DNA of 21,042 bases, from positions 1 through 21,042 of the forward strand of contig NGBS01000088.1 in assembly GCA_002245135.1 (NCBI GenBank), read 5' to 3'. Numbering within the stretch: position 1 is the first letter of the stretch; every line of letters begins with the position of its first letter. Positions 8,774 to 19,438 of this stretch are shown one piece after another. The DNA comes from Proteromonas lacertae. Taxonomy: Eukaryota; Sar; Bigyra; Opalinata; Proteromonadidae. The notes beneath the pieces are model-generated. The model was given only the letters and a program-made list of their open reading frames with translations, did not search any database and had not been told where the DNA came from. The position numbers and the translations under genes are program-made.

Positions 8774-9527
8774 TCACTTCATTCTCTTCTCTTCTCTTCT
8801 CTTCTCTTCTATACTGATAGTATCCTTTAAATACTCATTGTTACTGTTATAAGAATCATTAAATACTTCCTTAATCTGATCTGAATAACATAGCTTTATA
8901 TCATTCACATTATATCTATCATACTGATTTTTCTTTAACATTCCATTTACACATCTTCTTAAATTATTACTATAACAAGATGGTAATTCCTTTATTTCTT
9001 TATGCACTATTAACAATATAATATAATATACTAATTAAATATTCAATTTCTTTGTATTATTTGATAGAAAAGGTAAGTTAAATTTCATCATACAATATAA
9101 TACTACTCCTAATGACCAAATATCCACTGGATAATTATATTTCTCACTTCGTAGTATCTCTGAAGTTAATAAATCACCAATTTTAGGGTTGTTTTTCTCA
9201 TCTAGAAATATGTTAGAAGGTTTTAAATCTCTATGCATAATATGATATGATGATATACTTTTCTTTGAATTGATAATTTCTTTGTTTCTTATATTCTATC
9301 AGTTGATCTAAATCACCATTTGCTATACATTCCATTGCAATATTTAACCTCTACATAAAAACTAAAATATATATACTCTTTGTTCTACAAAAGTGTTGTA
9401 ATAATGAAGGAAATTGGAATGGATAAGTCTTCTTAATATTAATACTTCTTGAATTGCTTGTTTACGATTTGCTACGGTTAATATCTTCACTTTCCAAACA
9501 ACTTCAAATACTCCATTTCCCATTTGA
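8774..9527 (-). pseudogene. Broken NEK-like protein kinase fragment inside the transposon
   Basis: Reading the minus strand, the pieces follow a NEK-type kinase in order. They are a glycine-loop region (QMGNGVFEVVWKVK), LILRRLIHSNFLHYYNTF, then CIANGDLDQLIEYKKQR, then HRDLKPSNIFLDEKNNPKIGD, then VDIWSLGVVLYCMM, and finally LPSCYSNNLRRCVNGMLKKN. HRD is intact, but the activation loop is missing between GD and SEIL, the helix before HRD is shortened, and a frame shift precedes the last intron. Host-type short introns remain (9555-9528, 9376-9351, 9031-9007). The fragment was thus copied as DNA, not from a spliced message. It lies antisense to the transposase and within the element's ends. It ends in a Glu/Arg/Lys tail encoded by a TCTTC repeat. 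Confidence 0.7.
8783..8810. repeat. (TCTTC)n pentanucleotide microsatellite
   Basis: About five copies of TCTTC lie in the 3' end of the kinase fragment. On the minus strand they encode alternating Glu, Lys and Arg. Confidence 0.75.
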
Positions 9528-9555
9528 CTAACAAAAGTAAAGCTTAAAATTATAC

Positions 9556-10069
9556 AGCCAGGAATATAGAAACCAGTTTGTAGTGGGCTGCAGATTGTGG
9601 TCTATAAACATATATGAAATACACTAGTCATACTTTATTCTTGTAGTGATAAATAGATTTTTGTTGTTATCAATTACATGGTGTTAGGGTTAGATTTCCA
9701 TGTTGCAATTACTATATCTCTGATTACTTTCTGACTAGTGAATGTGGATAAACTAATGTATTCAAAAATATTAAAATTACATCCTCTGTAAGTTGTTCCT
9801 GTGAAATAAGAATAGAATTTACAAGATATCCTACACTCTTTGTTAACAATGTTGTTTTCTACATATCTAAAAAATATATTAACACTTATACATCCTCTAC
9901 TTTTCTAACACATATATTAATTAGTAATTGACATTAAAAATCTAGAAATTCTTAAAACTTCTAAAATATTCTTTATAGTCATTAAGGCTAAATTACTAAT
10001 ATAAAGCTATATAAAATAAGCCTCGTTTTCAAAATAGAATTTAATTTTTAGTTAATTTGATAATTAACA
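9556..10069. other. Non-coding interior of the transposon, upstream of the transposase
   Basis: No gene was found on either strand. It holds the 5' region of the transposase gene (to the right) and whatever preceded the antisense kinase fragment (to the left). A small hairpin made of CACTA (9622) and TAGTG (9644) was seen. None of the host-type TCAAGCC motifs was noticed here. Confidence 0.4.
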
Positions 10070-13000
10070 ATGGGCATCCTTGATTATATATCATCGATAT
10101 ATCCACTTGTTAAAGCAAATAATATATTTTATAATTTTAATAATATTTTAATATATGATGAAGAATGTTTATTAGATACTTCTTTGTTTTATAATATTAT
10201 CCAAATTCCAAATCCAATATATTTAGATAAATTAATAAAACAATATCAACAGTACAATATATATATCAAATCAGAAAACGAATTTATCATATTAGCAGCT
10301 ATGAGATATAACTTAATTTTAATATATAACAATTTATTTTATCATACATCTGTAATTAGGTATTTTCTAATGATGCAGTTCAAATTTGATAATATATATA
10401 CTACTAATAATAGTCAAGATGATTATGATGACTTACTCTTTTTATTGATTTTATATAGAAATATTTACAGTTATAATGAAATTATTGAAAAATATATAAT
10501 ATTAAAAAAGAAAATTAAAAATTTCAAATGTAATATATCTACTGTTTTAAGTAATATGAATAATAGAAACAGAAGTAATAATATAACAGATAATCTATCA
10601 AATGAATGTAATATTATTAATTATTATTACCCACAATTATACGATATAAATACAATAATAAACACTCATCTTACTAATATTCCAAATAATAGTAATAATA
10701 TTCCTAACATAAATTACTGTAAAGATAATTACACTATCCTGAAATTAATAAATAGTAATATTTTTAATAATTCAATTAATAATAATATTATAAGAATAAC
10801 AGATAAATTAATACATAAAATATTATCAACAACAGTATATTATGGATTTCCATATTATTTAAATGAAATAAATGTTAAATATATTCAAAACAAAAAGTAT
10901 ACATTTATAAAAAATAAAAATAGAAAACCTAATGACGAATATACAATTAAACAATTTAATACAATTAAAAAATCTATAGCAGAGAAAGGAGAAGAAATAT
11001 ACTACATTGTATGTGATAAATATAATAACTATTTTTCCATTAATAATTTAAATTTGGAAGATTTATCTCAAAATTCTTCTATCAGAAAAAAAAGTAATAA
11101 TAATATAACTAATAATCAATATTCAATTAATAATAATAATATAAATAATCAATATTCAATTAATAATAATAATAATATAAATAATCAATATTCAGATAAT
11201 AATAATAATAATAATATAAATAATCAATATTCAGATAATAATAATAATAATATAAATAATCAATATTCAGATAATAATAATAATAATATAAATAATCAAT
11301 ATTCAGATAATAATAATAATAATAATATAAATAATCAATATTCAGATAATGATAATTTAGATGATATATATACTAACTATGAGGATAATGATATTATTTA
11401 CAATGATTATTATGATAATGTAAATAACTGTTCATATGATGATAATAATATTAATACTTTAACAGATGGAGATCTTTTTCAAATTTATTTATTGGATTTT
11501 TTCTTATCTAATGGAATAAGTCAAGCTAAGTGTAATACATTTCTAAATAAATTAAATAGTATTGTATCATTAAAAATTCTTAATATCAAATCAAATATCA
11601 AATCGTTATCTAAGCATGTTAAGAACTTAATAAATTATAAAAAACCTTCATCCACTTATACTTCAATTAAAAATTCTCTAATAAAAATGATTAAAAAGAA
11701 AATAATAATAAATCCGTTGGCATCTAATGGTGAAAAATACAAACATTTTACCACATCTAATAATTATAATCTATTATATTCTAATGATATTAATCAAACT
11801 TACAATCATATATGTATACAAATCTCTTACGATGGTGTATGCTTGTCACCATTTTCTAGTGTAAATAAATCAGTAAATATATTATCTTATAAAGTCATGC
11901 ATGTGTATAATGATTCTCGTCTTGTTGAGATTATAGCAGTTGATGATGATAAAGTAACTAAAGAAAGAAATATAGATTTACTTGTTAAGGAACTGAATTA
12001 TCTGTATTATACAGGATTTGAATTAGATGGAGAATTCTATAATATCTATCCTTTGTCATTCTGTAATGATATGGTTGCAAACATTAAACTATTCGGATTA
12101 TTTAATTACATTACTTCAAACAAGTTTTGTCGGACATGTAATGCAGGATATAGAGATATTAAAGAAAAATATTTAATAAATAAACAATTAAAAACACTTA
12201 GAGTAAAAGATACAATGAGAGCGTATAGAAAGGAAGATTGGAACAAATATAATAACGAATATGGCTATAAAGAACATAAATTGTGGAAATTGTATAATAA
12301 TTATACCTATACAAAATATCTTTTGGATAACAATCGTAGTTTAAGTCCTTTCTTTACAGATCTAAATTTCTTTGACATTAGCTTGATTACATTTGATAGT
12401 ATGCACAATATGTGTAATGCAATACGACCTTTCTATGAACATGTAATTAAAGAAGTATATATACCTGATTTCCATACAAAAATTACACCAACTATTCACC
12501 AACTAGATCTTAAAAATATACCATTCATTGTTTAGATTAATAGATGTTATGAATAATGTACTCTTTTATGAGTTTAGTGATTGTACTACAGAACAACTTT
12601 ACAGTGTATTGATGGATTGTCTGATTATTCTTGAATTTAATTATAAAGACTTTACTCCAAGTATGCACTCTTTGGTACATATTATTAAATATCTACAGGA
12701 TATTGGTCCTCTTAGTCGATATTCCACTGCTACATTTGAACGTAGTTATCGGCAGCTACGCCATATAACGAAGTCGAATAATCAAATCACACAAAGTATT
12801 ATTAACACATTATCATTATTAAATCAAATATATATATTTACCTATAATAAAATAAATGAAAATAATATGAATAATAAATATACTCTCTATAAAAATAAAG
12901 TAGTATCAATCATCATCAATACTGATAAAAGAATTTCTTTTGGATTAGTTACAGATGTATCCTATAACAACATAAACAATAATTATACACTAACATATAA

Positions 13001-13148
13001 AAAAGTTGCTGTAAGAAGAATTACTCTTAAAATCTATGAAATAATAAATATAAATAATACAGTGACAAGCATTATAATTGAAAATTGTACGATATCTGAA
13101 ACTATTATGTATCATGATACTAAGGACTATATAATAATAAAATTGTAA
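10070..13148 (+). CDS. CACTA (tnp2/DUF4218-type) transposase, one frame break
   Basis: The first frame (10070-12535, 821 residues) contains the catalytic region of the CMC/EnSpm transposases. Its blocks are SYDGVCLSPF (Asp588), FCNDMVANIKLFG with Asp667 and a CRTC zinc-type pair, and FDSMHNMCNAI (Asp776). The second frame (12528-13148) gives a DUF4218-like region (MHSLVHIIKYLQDIGPLSRYS, TFERSYRQLRHI). The join falls inside one continuous domain, so a +1 frame change near 12528 splits one protein. This could be a mutation in this copy or a read-through device; no standard slippery site is evident. The N-terminal half is Asn/Tyr/Ile-rich, with a tandem NNQYS repeat (about residues 348-427) that is probably a disordered linker. 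No introns were found, unlike the host genes. It would cut and paste the element by binding its ends. Confidence 0.8.
11111..11352 (+). repeat. In-frame tandem repeat in the transposase gene
   Basis: Seven copies of a 33-39 bp unit encode NNQYS followed by Ile or Asp, four to six Asn, and Ile. Copies differ mainly in the number of AAT codons, the pattern left by replication slippage. The first two copies have Ile after NNQYS and the other five have Asp. Confidence 0.85.
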
Positions 13149-13262
13149 TTATACTAATTATACAATTGTTTGTATTTTGTTAAACCAAAAACATTAAACT
13201 TTTTCATCTTTTGATATTTCTATTTTGTAATAAAACATACTATACTGTAATAGGGAATATAG

Positions 13263-13585
13263 TCATCGTTTATTCTGGTAGTTGTGTTTATACATCATAC
13301 AATAATCTGTAATTAACATATCCATCAATATATCATATCTTGAAGATTCGATTATTATTATATCACCTTCATCATTATCAATAGTATTTGTAGTAAAAGT
13401 TGGCAAATATCTATAAAATAATAATTAATATACTAATAATTATCATCTTCATTATATCTAAGGAACTAAACACTATCAAATCCAGTCAATTCATTAGTAA
13501 CAATCTGTAGAGTTAATGTTGATTTCTTTAATAACATCAGCAACACTTGTAATTTCATCAAAAATCTTATATTTTCATCTCTACT
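13263..13585 (-). pseudogene. Possible MutS-homologue (MSH) fragment
   Basis: On the minus strand a piece reading KIFDEITSVADVIKEINI is followed, after frame breaks and a short GTATAT...TAG intron (ending at 13411), by YLPTFTTNTIDNDEGDIIII and SSRYDILMDMLI. The order resembles the end of the MutS lever helices (an acidic helix with D..I.E.D) and the following Y.RP...GD....RHP.L segment before the ATPase domain. It is short and degraded, and the key RHP reads RYD. Treat it as a weak assignment. If real, it is a second host gene piece lying antisense in the transposon. Confidence 0.28.
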
Positions 13586-14416
13586 ATTTGTAAAATCGTG
13601 TGATTTTTTGTTAACCCCACATTATTTTCCACCTAATGCTCTGAGTTTTTAAAATAAATCTGAAATATACCTAATGATGTTTTTATCCTTTTCTTGCATT
13701 TTCTTTAATTTAGATTAGAATTAAAATTCTGTAGTAGAAAATACTCATAAATTATTATCTATCAGTATACTACCATTTTATTTTCATGTTTCTCGTTTGA
13801 CAGTACCGCCATTATCACCATTTAACTAATTGGCTTATGTTTTCGTATATTTATACTCACCATTCTGAACATAATTATTAGTTAAATATATCTAATCTTC
13901 TGATTGTGAATTTCCTACTTTTGTTTCTGTTTTTTGGCGATTTATGAATTTATATTCGTTATAGTAAATGACAATACACTTAAAACGTTGTATTTTTGTA
14001 TTAACTATATCATGTTTTATCTCTGCATATTCTATTATTTCGAGTGAATTTATATAATCTACATAATTTATTTTAAACAATAAATAGATTCTTTTACATT
14101 TTATTCTTCTTACATCTCTTTCAATCTCTAATTTCTCTGATTTCCATTAGAACAATAAAACAAAATATGCAAAACAATTAACACATGTTGGTAACTAATA
14201 AAACCAATTAAGTGCATCCTTTTAATGAAATCGAAAATCTTCAAATTAAAAATTTATTGAACAATACAATTTACTATTTATAAAGATTTTGCACAATGGG
14301 TTAAAGTGAATGACATTATAAAATTATATGATTCCTAAAGGGCAAAAAAAATGCTCATTAAACTGTAGATTGTTTATAGAATGTACTTTTTATAATAAAA
14401 ATTCATTATAACTGTG

Positions 14417-14628
14417 TATCTCAGCAACTCTTAATAGTTTTTATGGTTATATAACTTCTGATTAAAAAATGTCAAAAATTAATTTTTGCTATTTATGCTC
14501 ATTTGAAACTAGGACATGATATCAGTAAGTATACAAAATTTTATTTCCAAACTCAAACTACAACATAACGAAAAAACGAAAAGAAAAAAGTATAAAAGTG
14601 AAAATTAGACAAGCCCGATTTGAGTCAA
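14417..14628 (+). repeat. Right subterminal blocks shared with the left end
   Basis: TATCTCAGCAACT (14417-14429) and GATTTGAGTCAA (14617-14628) match the left-end blocks at 8168 and 8419 in direct orientation, 200 bp apart here against 251 bp on the left. Confidence 0.5.
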
Positions 14629-14659
14629 GTATGCAAGTCCTATTTGCAAAATAGTTTTG

Positions 14660-14672
14660 AATTCTCATAGTG
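14660..14672 (-). repeat. Right terminal inverted repeat of the CACTA element
   Basis: AATTCTCATAGTG is the exact reverse complement of the left end at 8123-8135. It stops 16 bp before the ATG of the first sphingolipid synthase gene. Confidence 0.8.
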
Positions 14673-14688
14673 TTGATATTTTAGAAAA

Positions 14689-16121
14689 ATGGTGTTTAAT
14701 CCTTCTTGGAAACAGTTAACAATAGCGTCCTCTATTGTGTTCTGGCTTCATGGTTCAATGGTGGCTATGGCATATAAGACTAGATATTTTAAGGAGTTCA
14801 CAACATTTACCTTTGAGTTAATAGCATTTTTTCTTGTTGCTTTTGTAGTAGTGCAGAAGAATAAAACAATGGTAAGATTATTAGCAGCTATGGCGTATTT
14901 TTTATAAATTATTTATAACTTAGGTATATTATTTGTTCAGCTTTTACTATGACAATCATGTCTGCAGCTTGTTTCTATAGAAACCCATCACAATTACCAA
15001 TTCTACCAGATTATGGTTTTGACTTAATTCCAGTAATTACTCATGTAAAATTACCATTTGGGTTATATATAAATGGTCAAACAATACCAGACATACTATT
15101 TCCAGTATTGATGTTATCAACTGTAACATTTGTTTTAATTCAAAGTAACAGGTTGATAGTGTTAAGAAGACTAGCTTTGATATGGGGTACAACAATGTTT
15201 GTAAGAACCTTCACATTATTATGTACAGCTATGCCTGATGCTTCTCCTATTTGTCAAGAAATTACAGCAGGAACTGTATTACTAAATCAAATGTCTATCA
15301 CTAATATCCTAAATCGTGCATTCTATATAATGTTAGGTGATGGAACATTTACATGTGGAGATTTAATATTTAGTGGTCATACTACCGAACTGATGGTTTG
15401 TGGAATGGTTTGGCATACTTATTATCCAATCAAAAAGAGAGGAAGTAATGTGATCAAAGCATTAGTTTGGTTTGTAATAATAATATTATTATATGTACTA
15501 ATTGGATGTAGAAGTCATTATACGATAGATTGTGTTTTAGCAGTGTATATAAATATAACAATATGGAATTTATACCATCGATTCGCTCGAGATGTTCAAA
15601 TGGGAATTAAAAGCAATTTATTATGGTTTTTGGATGATTTGATTTATAGTTTTATAAACTGGTTTGAACAAGATGAAAATGATTTGAATGAATCGAGAAT
15701 GTTGAATAAAAATATGTTTAATAATGAATTTGATGGAAATAATAACAACAATAGTTATGAGTTGGTTATATATTTATTATGTAATAATAAAATAGAAGAG
15801 ATTAAAGAATTGATTAGTAAAATGGATGTGAAGAATTTGAATATATTAAAAAATGGTTTGAAATATATGAATGAGAGTTATTTGAATGAAATTTATAAGT
15901 TGTATAGAAGCGAAGAGGAATTGATTAATGTAAATGAAAAGATAGATGAAGTGTCTAAAGTTATTTCAATAAAAGAAAATGAAATAAAAGTTGAAGAAGA
16001 TAAGATCAAAAGAACAAGTGAATTGTATGAAAGTAAAATTAGAGAAGATGAATTATTGAAGAATAATCTAATGCAATTCTTAAATGATGGTAATATAGAA
16101 GATTGTTTGAAATTACTGTAA
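14689..16121 (+). CDS. Sphingomyelin-synthase-like membrane enzyme, copy 1
   Basis: Exons 14689-14894 and 14924-16121 are joined over a 29-nt intron (GTATTT...TAG) to give 467 residues. The protein belongs to the PAP2_C sphingomyelin synthase family, which moves a phospho-head group from a phospholipid to ceramide in Golgi or plasma membranes. The head group used here cannot be told. Several hydrophobic segments cover residues ~10-300. The catalytic triad is visible in CGDLIFSGHTTE (His221) and HYTID (His267, Asp271), with the same four-residue His-Asp spacing as animal SMS. A cytosolic tail of ~170 residues follows, Asn-rich then charged and coiled-coil-like (IDEVSKVISIKENEIKVEED). The gene is a tandem paralogue of the next one and shares its intron position. 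Its presumed promoter motif is now 6.6 kb away, beyond the transposon, so expression may be changed. Confidence 0.85.
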
Positions 16122-16314
16122 ACTATTTAATTAGTCACGATAATAATAATTATTTTAAATAAATGACATGTGTGATTTATGATTGTTTGTTAGATTTTAA
16201 ATTATCATCCTATATAAATTTTAATATTTGAAATATAGGTTTGATTCTTATCAAATCAAAAAACACATCAAGCCAAACTTTCATTTTTTTAATTTTGACT
16301 TTCTAAGAATTCTG
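16122..16314. promoter_or_regulatory. Spacer with TCAAGCCAAAC promoter motif of synthase copy 2
   Basis: The spacer between the tandem synthase genes contains TCAAGCCAAAC at 16268-16278, with the motif core ending 40 nt before ATG 16315. The same 11 bases occur at 8109-8119, the presumed old promoter of copy 1. Confidence 0.5.
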
Positions 16315-17835
16315 ATGATTTTTTTTGTTGAAAACTTAGGAGATTTAACTCGTTATGTATTATTTACTGTAGTTATTGGGTATTTAATTCAAGCATGGTT
16401 TAAATCTCGTGGAGATGTCATGAGAGTATTTATAGCTGTAATGTATAATCAATAATATAATATATAAAATAGATATATATTTTTCGCTGCTTATTTAATG
16501 GTGTTAGCTTCAGCAACAGCATTTTATAGAAATTTAGCTCAAATAGTCACATTGCCTGATGTGGGATTTGAATTAGTACCAAAACTAACTCTGTTACATC
16601 TTCCATTCGGATTAACAATAACCTATGACAAAATAATAGAAGTATTTTTACCATTTTTAGTGACAATAACAACAATATTTGTTTTGTGTAGAAAAGACAG
16701 TTTAATTCTATTAAGAAGGATAACAGTGATATGGGGTACATTAATGTATTTACGTACAGTCACTGTAATATGTACATCAGTTCCAGATCCATCTAATATC
16801 TGTAAAGATATAGATCCATCACTATTAAAAATTTCATATTTATCATTTTTTGAAATGATGAATAAAATAATGATTGTTATATTACCAATCAGTACAGGTA
16901 ATATAACATGTGGAGATATGATATTTAGTGGACATACAACTTTAATTGTATTATGTGGAATGATATGGCATACTTACTTCATCAATGATAAAAAACTAAA
17001 TAATATTCATCATCAATTACATAATAATAAATATTACTATAGAATAATTACAAGTATAATTTGGATTATTGTATTTACACTTTTATATATATTAATTGGT
17101 GTTAGAATGCATTATACAATTGATGTGTTATTAGGTATTTATATGACAATAACTTTATGGAATTCATATCATCGTGTAGGAAGAGATGTTCAAATGGGAA
17201 TGAAATTCAGTACAATGTGGCTAATAGATGGATTTATTTATCCATTTGTAAAATGGTTAGAAATTGATGATGATGATATATCTAATACATTGTTATATAA
17301 GAATGATTCTATTAATTCATTTGAATTAATTACCACTATTTGTTCACTTTCACCTGATGTTTTCAAAGAATTTATTAGTAAAATAAATGGAAATACTTTG
17401 ATAAGATTACAAAGGGAGATTAAATTATGTAAAGAGAATTATTTGAACGAAAATTTCAAATTGGCGAAGACTGAAGAAATTGTGGAAGATAATAAAGAAA
17501 AATTGACAAAATTGACAAATGAAAAAATGATATTGGAGGAAGAATTAAAAGATAGAAAGTATAAGAATGAGTTGACTGTGAAATTATATGAAGCTAAAAT
17601 AAAGAGGAATGAAAAGATAAAGAATGAGTTGAAGGAGATGTTGAAGAAAGGCAATGTGAAGGAGAGTATAAAATTAGCAAAACAATTGAATCAAAGTGAT
17701 GAGAATAAAGTAGAAAATAAAATTGATGCTAATGAGTTGTTGAATAAGATTGAGATATTGGAGAATGAGATGAAACATATCAAAGAAAGTAGAAATGAAT
17801 TTTTGTTGAAGAAATCTGAAGAAGAACATAAGTAA
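16315..17835 (+). CDS. Sphingomyelin-synthase-like membrane enzyme, copy 2
   Basis: Exons 16315-16442 and 16473-17835 are joined over a 30-nt intron (GTATAA...TAG) to give 496 residues. It is a clear paralogue of the preceding gene, with the same intron site just before YI..SA/AAY, and CGDMIFSGHTTL (His197) and HYTID (His256, Asp260) intact. Membrane segments fill the first ~280 residues. A polar insertion (around NNIHHQLHNNKYYY) lengthens one loop relative to copy 1. The cytosolic tail is longer and is a strong coiled coil, rich in Lys and Glu (KLTKLTNEKMILEEELKDRK and beyond), ending KKSEEEHK. The N-terminus is about 26 residues shorter than in copy 1. I chose ATG 16315 because the frame upstream crosses the promoter motif. 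Coiled-coil tails are not usual for SMS enzymes and may allow self-association or tethering. Confidence 0.85.
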
Positions 17836-18042
17836 TTTATTGATTTTTTTTTGATAATTTTAGTTTGTTATGGATAAAGAAAGAGTATATGTGATGTAAA
17901 ATAAGATTTTTAAATAATTTGGTGTTTGAAAACTTCATCCCGCCTTTTAAATCATTAGTTTAATAAGGTTAAGAGTATAAATTAGCCTCATTTTTCATTC
18001 ATTTCTTCTTCTTCATATATAGCATATATACACATATAAAAA

Positions 18043-19316
18043 ATGGAAGAAATTGGAATCACTGATTTTGAAGACAAGCAGCAGGAAAAGCAGAATGAAA
18101 ACTTGCCATTTGAGATAATTAAAATACAAGTATAGTTATTGCATTTATAAAAATGCCATAGAAATTAATATCATCAGGAAAAATATATGAAGCAGTAAAA
18201 GAGCTTGAAAGACAACACGAATTTATACATTACCAAGAAGAATACTTGAAGGATGAGATAAAGAATTTAAACAGAGAATACATACGTGCTTTAGATGAAA
18301 TAAGCCGAATAAAAACCGTACCACTTACAATAGCTCAATTTATGGAAATGGTTGACACAAACTACGGTGTAATAGTCACATCATCTGGTACAAACTACTA
18401 TGTGAGAATATTAAGTACAATTGATCGAGAATTATTGAAACCAAATACAAGTGTCTTAGTTCATAGAACATCTCACGCTGTAGTTGATATTTTACCTGCT
18501 GATGCTGATACAACCATCCATTTAATGGAAGAAAAACCTGATGTAACTTACGAAGAAATAGGTGGATTGGATATACAAAAGCAAGAGATGAGAGAAGCTG
18601 TTGAATTACCATTAACTCAGGCTGATTTGTATAGACAGATTGGTATTGATCCTCCACGTGGTGTATTGATGTATGGACCACCAGGAACTGGTAAGACCAT
18701 GTTAGCTAAGGCTGTGGCTAATGCAACAACTGCATCTTTTATTCAAGTGGTTGCATCAGAATTCGTGCAGAAATATTTAGGTGAAGGACCTAGAATGGTT
18801 AGAGATGTGTTTAAATTAGCAAAACAACGATCGCCTTGTATTATTTTCATAGATGAGATAGATGCCATTGCTACGAAGAGATTTGATGCTCAAACTGGTG
18901 CTGATAGAGAAGTACAACGTGTACTATTAGAATTGTTGAACCAAATGGATGGATTTGACCAAACTACGAATGTGAAGGTTATAATGGCTACTAATAGACA
19001 AGATACATTGGATCCTGCTATATTAAGACCAGGAAGGTTAGATAGAAAGATAGAATTCCCTAATCCCGATCGAAGGCAAAAACGTTTAGTTTATCAAGCA
19101 TGTACTAGTAAAATGAATTTATCTGAAGAAGTAGATTTAGAAGATTTTGTAAATAGGCCAGAAAAGATATCAGCAGCTGAAATTTCTTCAATCTGTCAAG
19201 AAGCCGGTCTACAAGCAGTAAGAAAGAATAGATATGTTATTATTTCAAAAGATTTTGAAAAAGGTTATCAAAAGACAGTCAAGAAAGCTGATACAGATTA
19301 TGAATTTTATAAATAA
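18043..19316 (+). CDS. PSMC4: 26S proteasome regulatory ATPase Rpt3
   Basis: Exons 18043-18129 and 18162-19316 are joined over a 32-nt intron (GTATAG...TAG) to give 413 residues, close to the 418 of human PSMC4. The protein is one of six AAA+ ATPases in the proteasome base that unfold ubiquitinated substrates. An N-terminal coiled coil (residues ~35-75) leads to the OB-fold ([20 protein letters not shown]). The AAA domain has Walker A GPPGTGKT (201-208), Walker B FIDEID (Asp260, Glu261), ATNR, and the arginine-finger region [12 protein letters not shown]. Assignment to Rpt3 rather than another Rpt rests on [15 protein letters not shown], the [14 protein letters not shown] segment and the C-terminal EFYK. 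The first exon restores the N-terminus expected for the family. No breaks were seen. No clear TCAAGCC motif precedes it; the 5' region has a CT-rich tract (about 18001-18015). Confidence 0.95.
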
Positions 19317-19438
19317 GATATTAAAAAAGATATTAATTTCTAAACTTATTTTTTCTGTGTTTAGTTTTACAGATAAGATGTTCAATCATAAGTTTTGAAG
19401 TTTTTGAGGAAAATAAAATGTAACGAATTTCAGTCAAG

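Larger units (their letters stand above)
13149..14659. other. Right part of the transposon, mostly non-coding
   Basis: This 1.5-kb stretch has no intact gene. It holds the MutS-like remnant (13263-13585), a 62-codon open frame on the minus strand (14080-13892, starting MFKINYVDYI) that I could not assign, and the right subterminal direct-repeat blocks. The last 300 bp are AT-rich with no frames. Confidence 0.45.
8123..14672 (+). mobile_element. CACTA-type (CMC/EnSpm) DNA transposon, 6.55 kb
   Basis: The element starts CACTATGAGAATT (8123-8135) and ends with its exact reverse complement AATTCTCATAGTG (14660-14672). The flanking bases are TT on both sides (8121-8122 and 14673-14674), a possible 2-bp target duplication. 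EnSpm elements usually duplicate 3 bp and other CMC members 2 to 4. Inside lies a tnp2/DUF4218-type transposase (10070-13148). The left third holds a broken NEK-like kinase on the minus strand, and the right part a possible MutS-like remnant, also minus. Left and right ends also share two short direct repeats. The transposase has one frame break, so this copy may not be autonomous as it stands. The identical terminal repeats and the clean restoration of a promoter on removal suggest a not very old insertion. Confidence 0.8.

Noticed and set aside
1718-8800. Both kinase-like frames end in KRMK followed by TGA, suggesting common ancestry of the two loci
   Set aside because: Both tails are Lys/Glu/Arg-rich and the kinase domains are not close; four shared residues in such a tail are weak evidence.
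9622-9648. CACTA ... TAGTG pair as an alternative end, or a small nested element
   Set aside because: It is a 5-bp hairpin with no sequence match to the real terminal repeat beyond CACTA, and no matching partner was seen elsewhere.
13892-14080. 62-codon minus-strand open frame starting MFKINYVDYI
   Set aside because: Length is within what chance allows at this base composition, no family is recognised and no neighbouring exons could be joined. It is mentioned only in the region entry.
8123-14672. Reading the direct repeats at both ends as LTR-like termini
   Set aside because: The shared blocks are only 12-13 nt, the termini are inverted CACTA repeats, and the internal gene is a CMC-type transposase with no reverse transcriptase or integrase.
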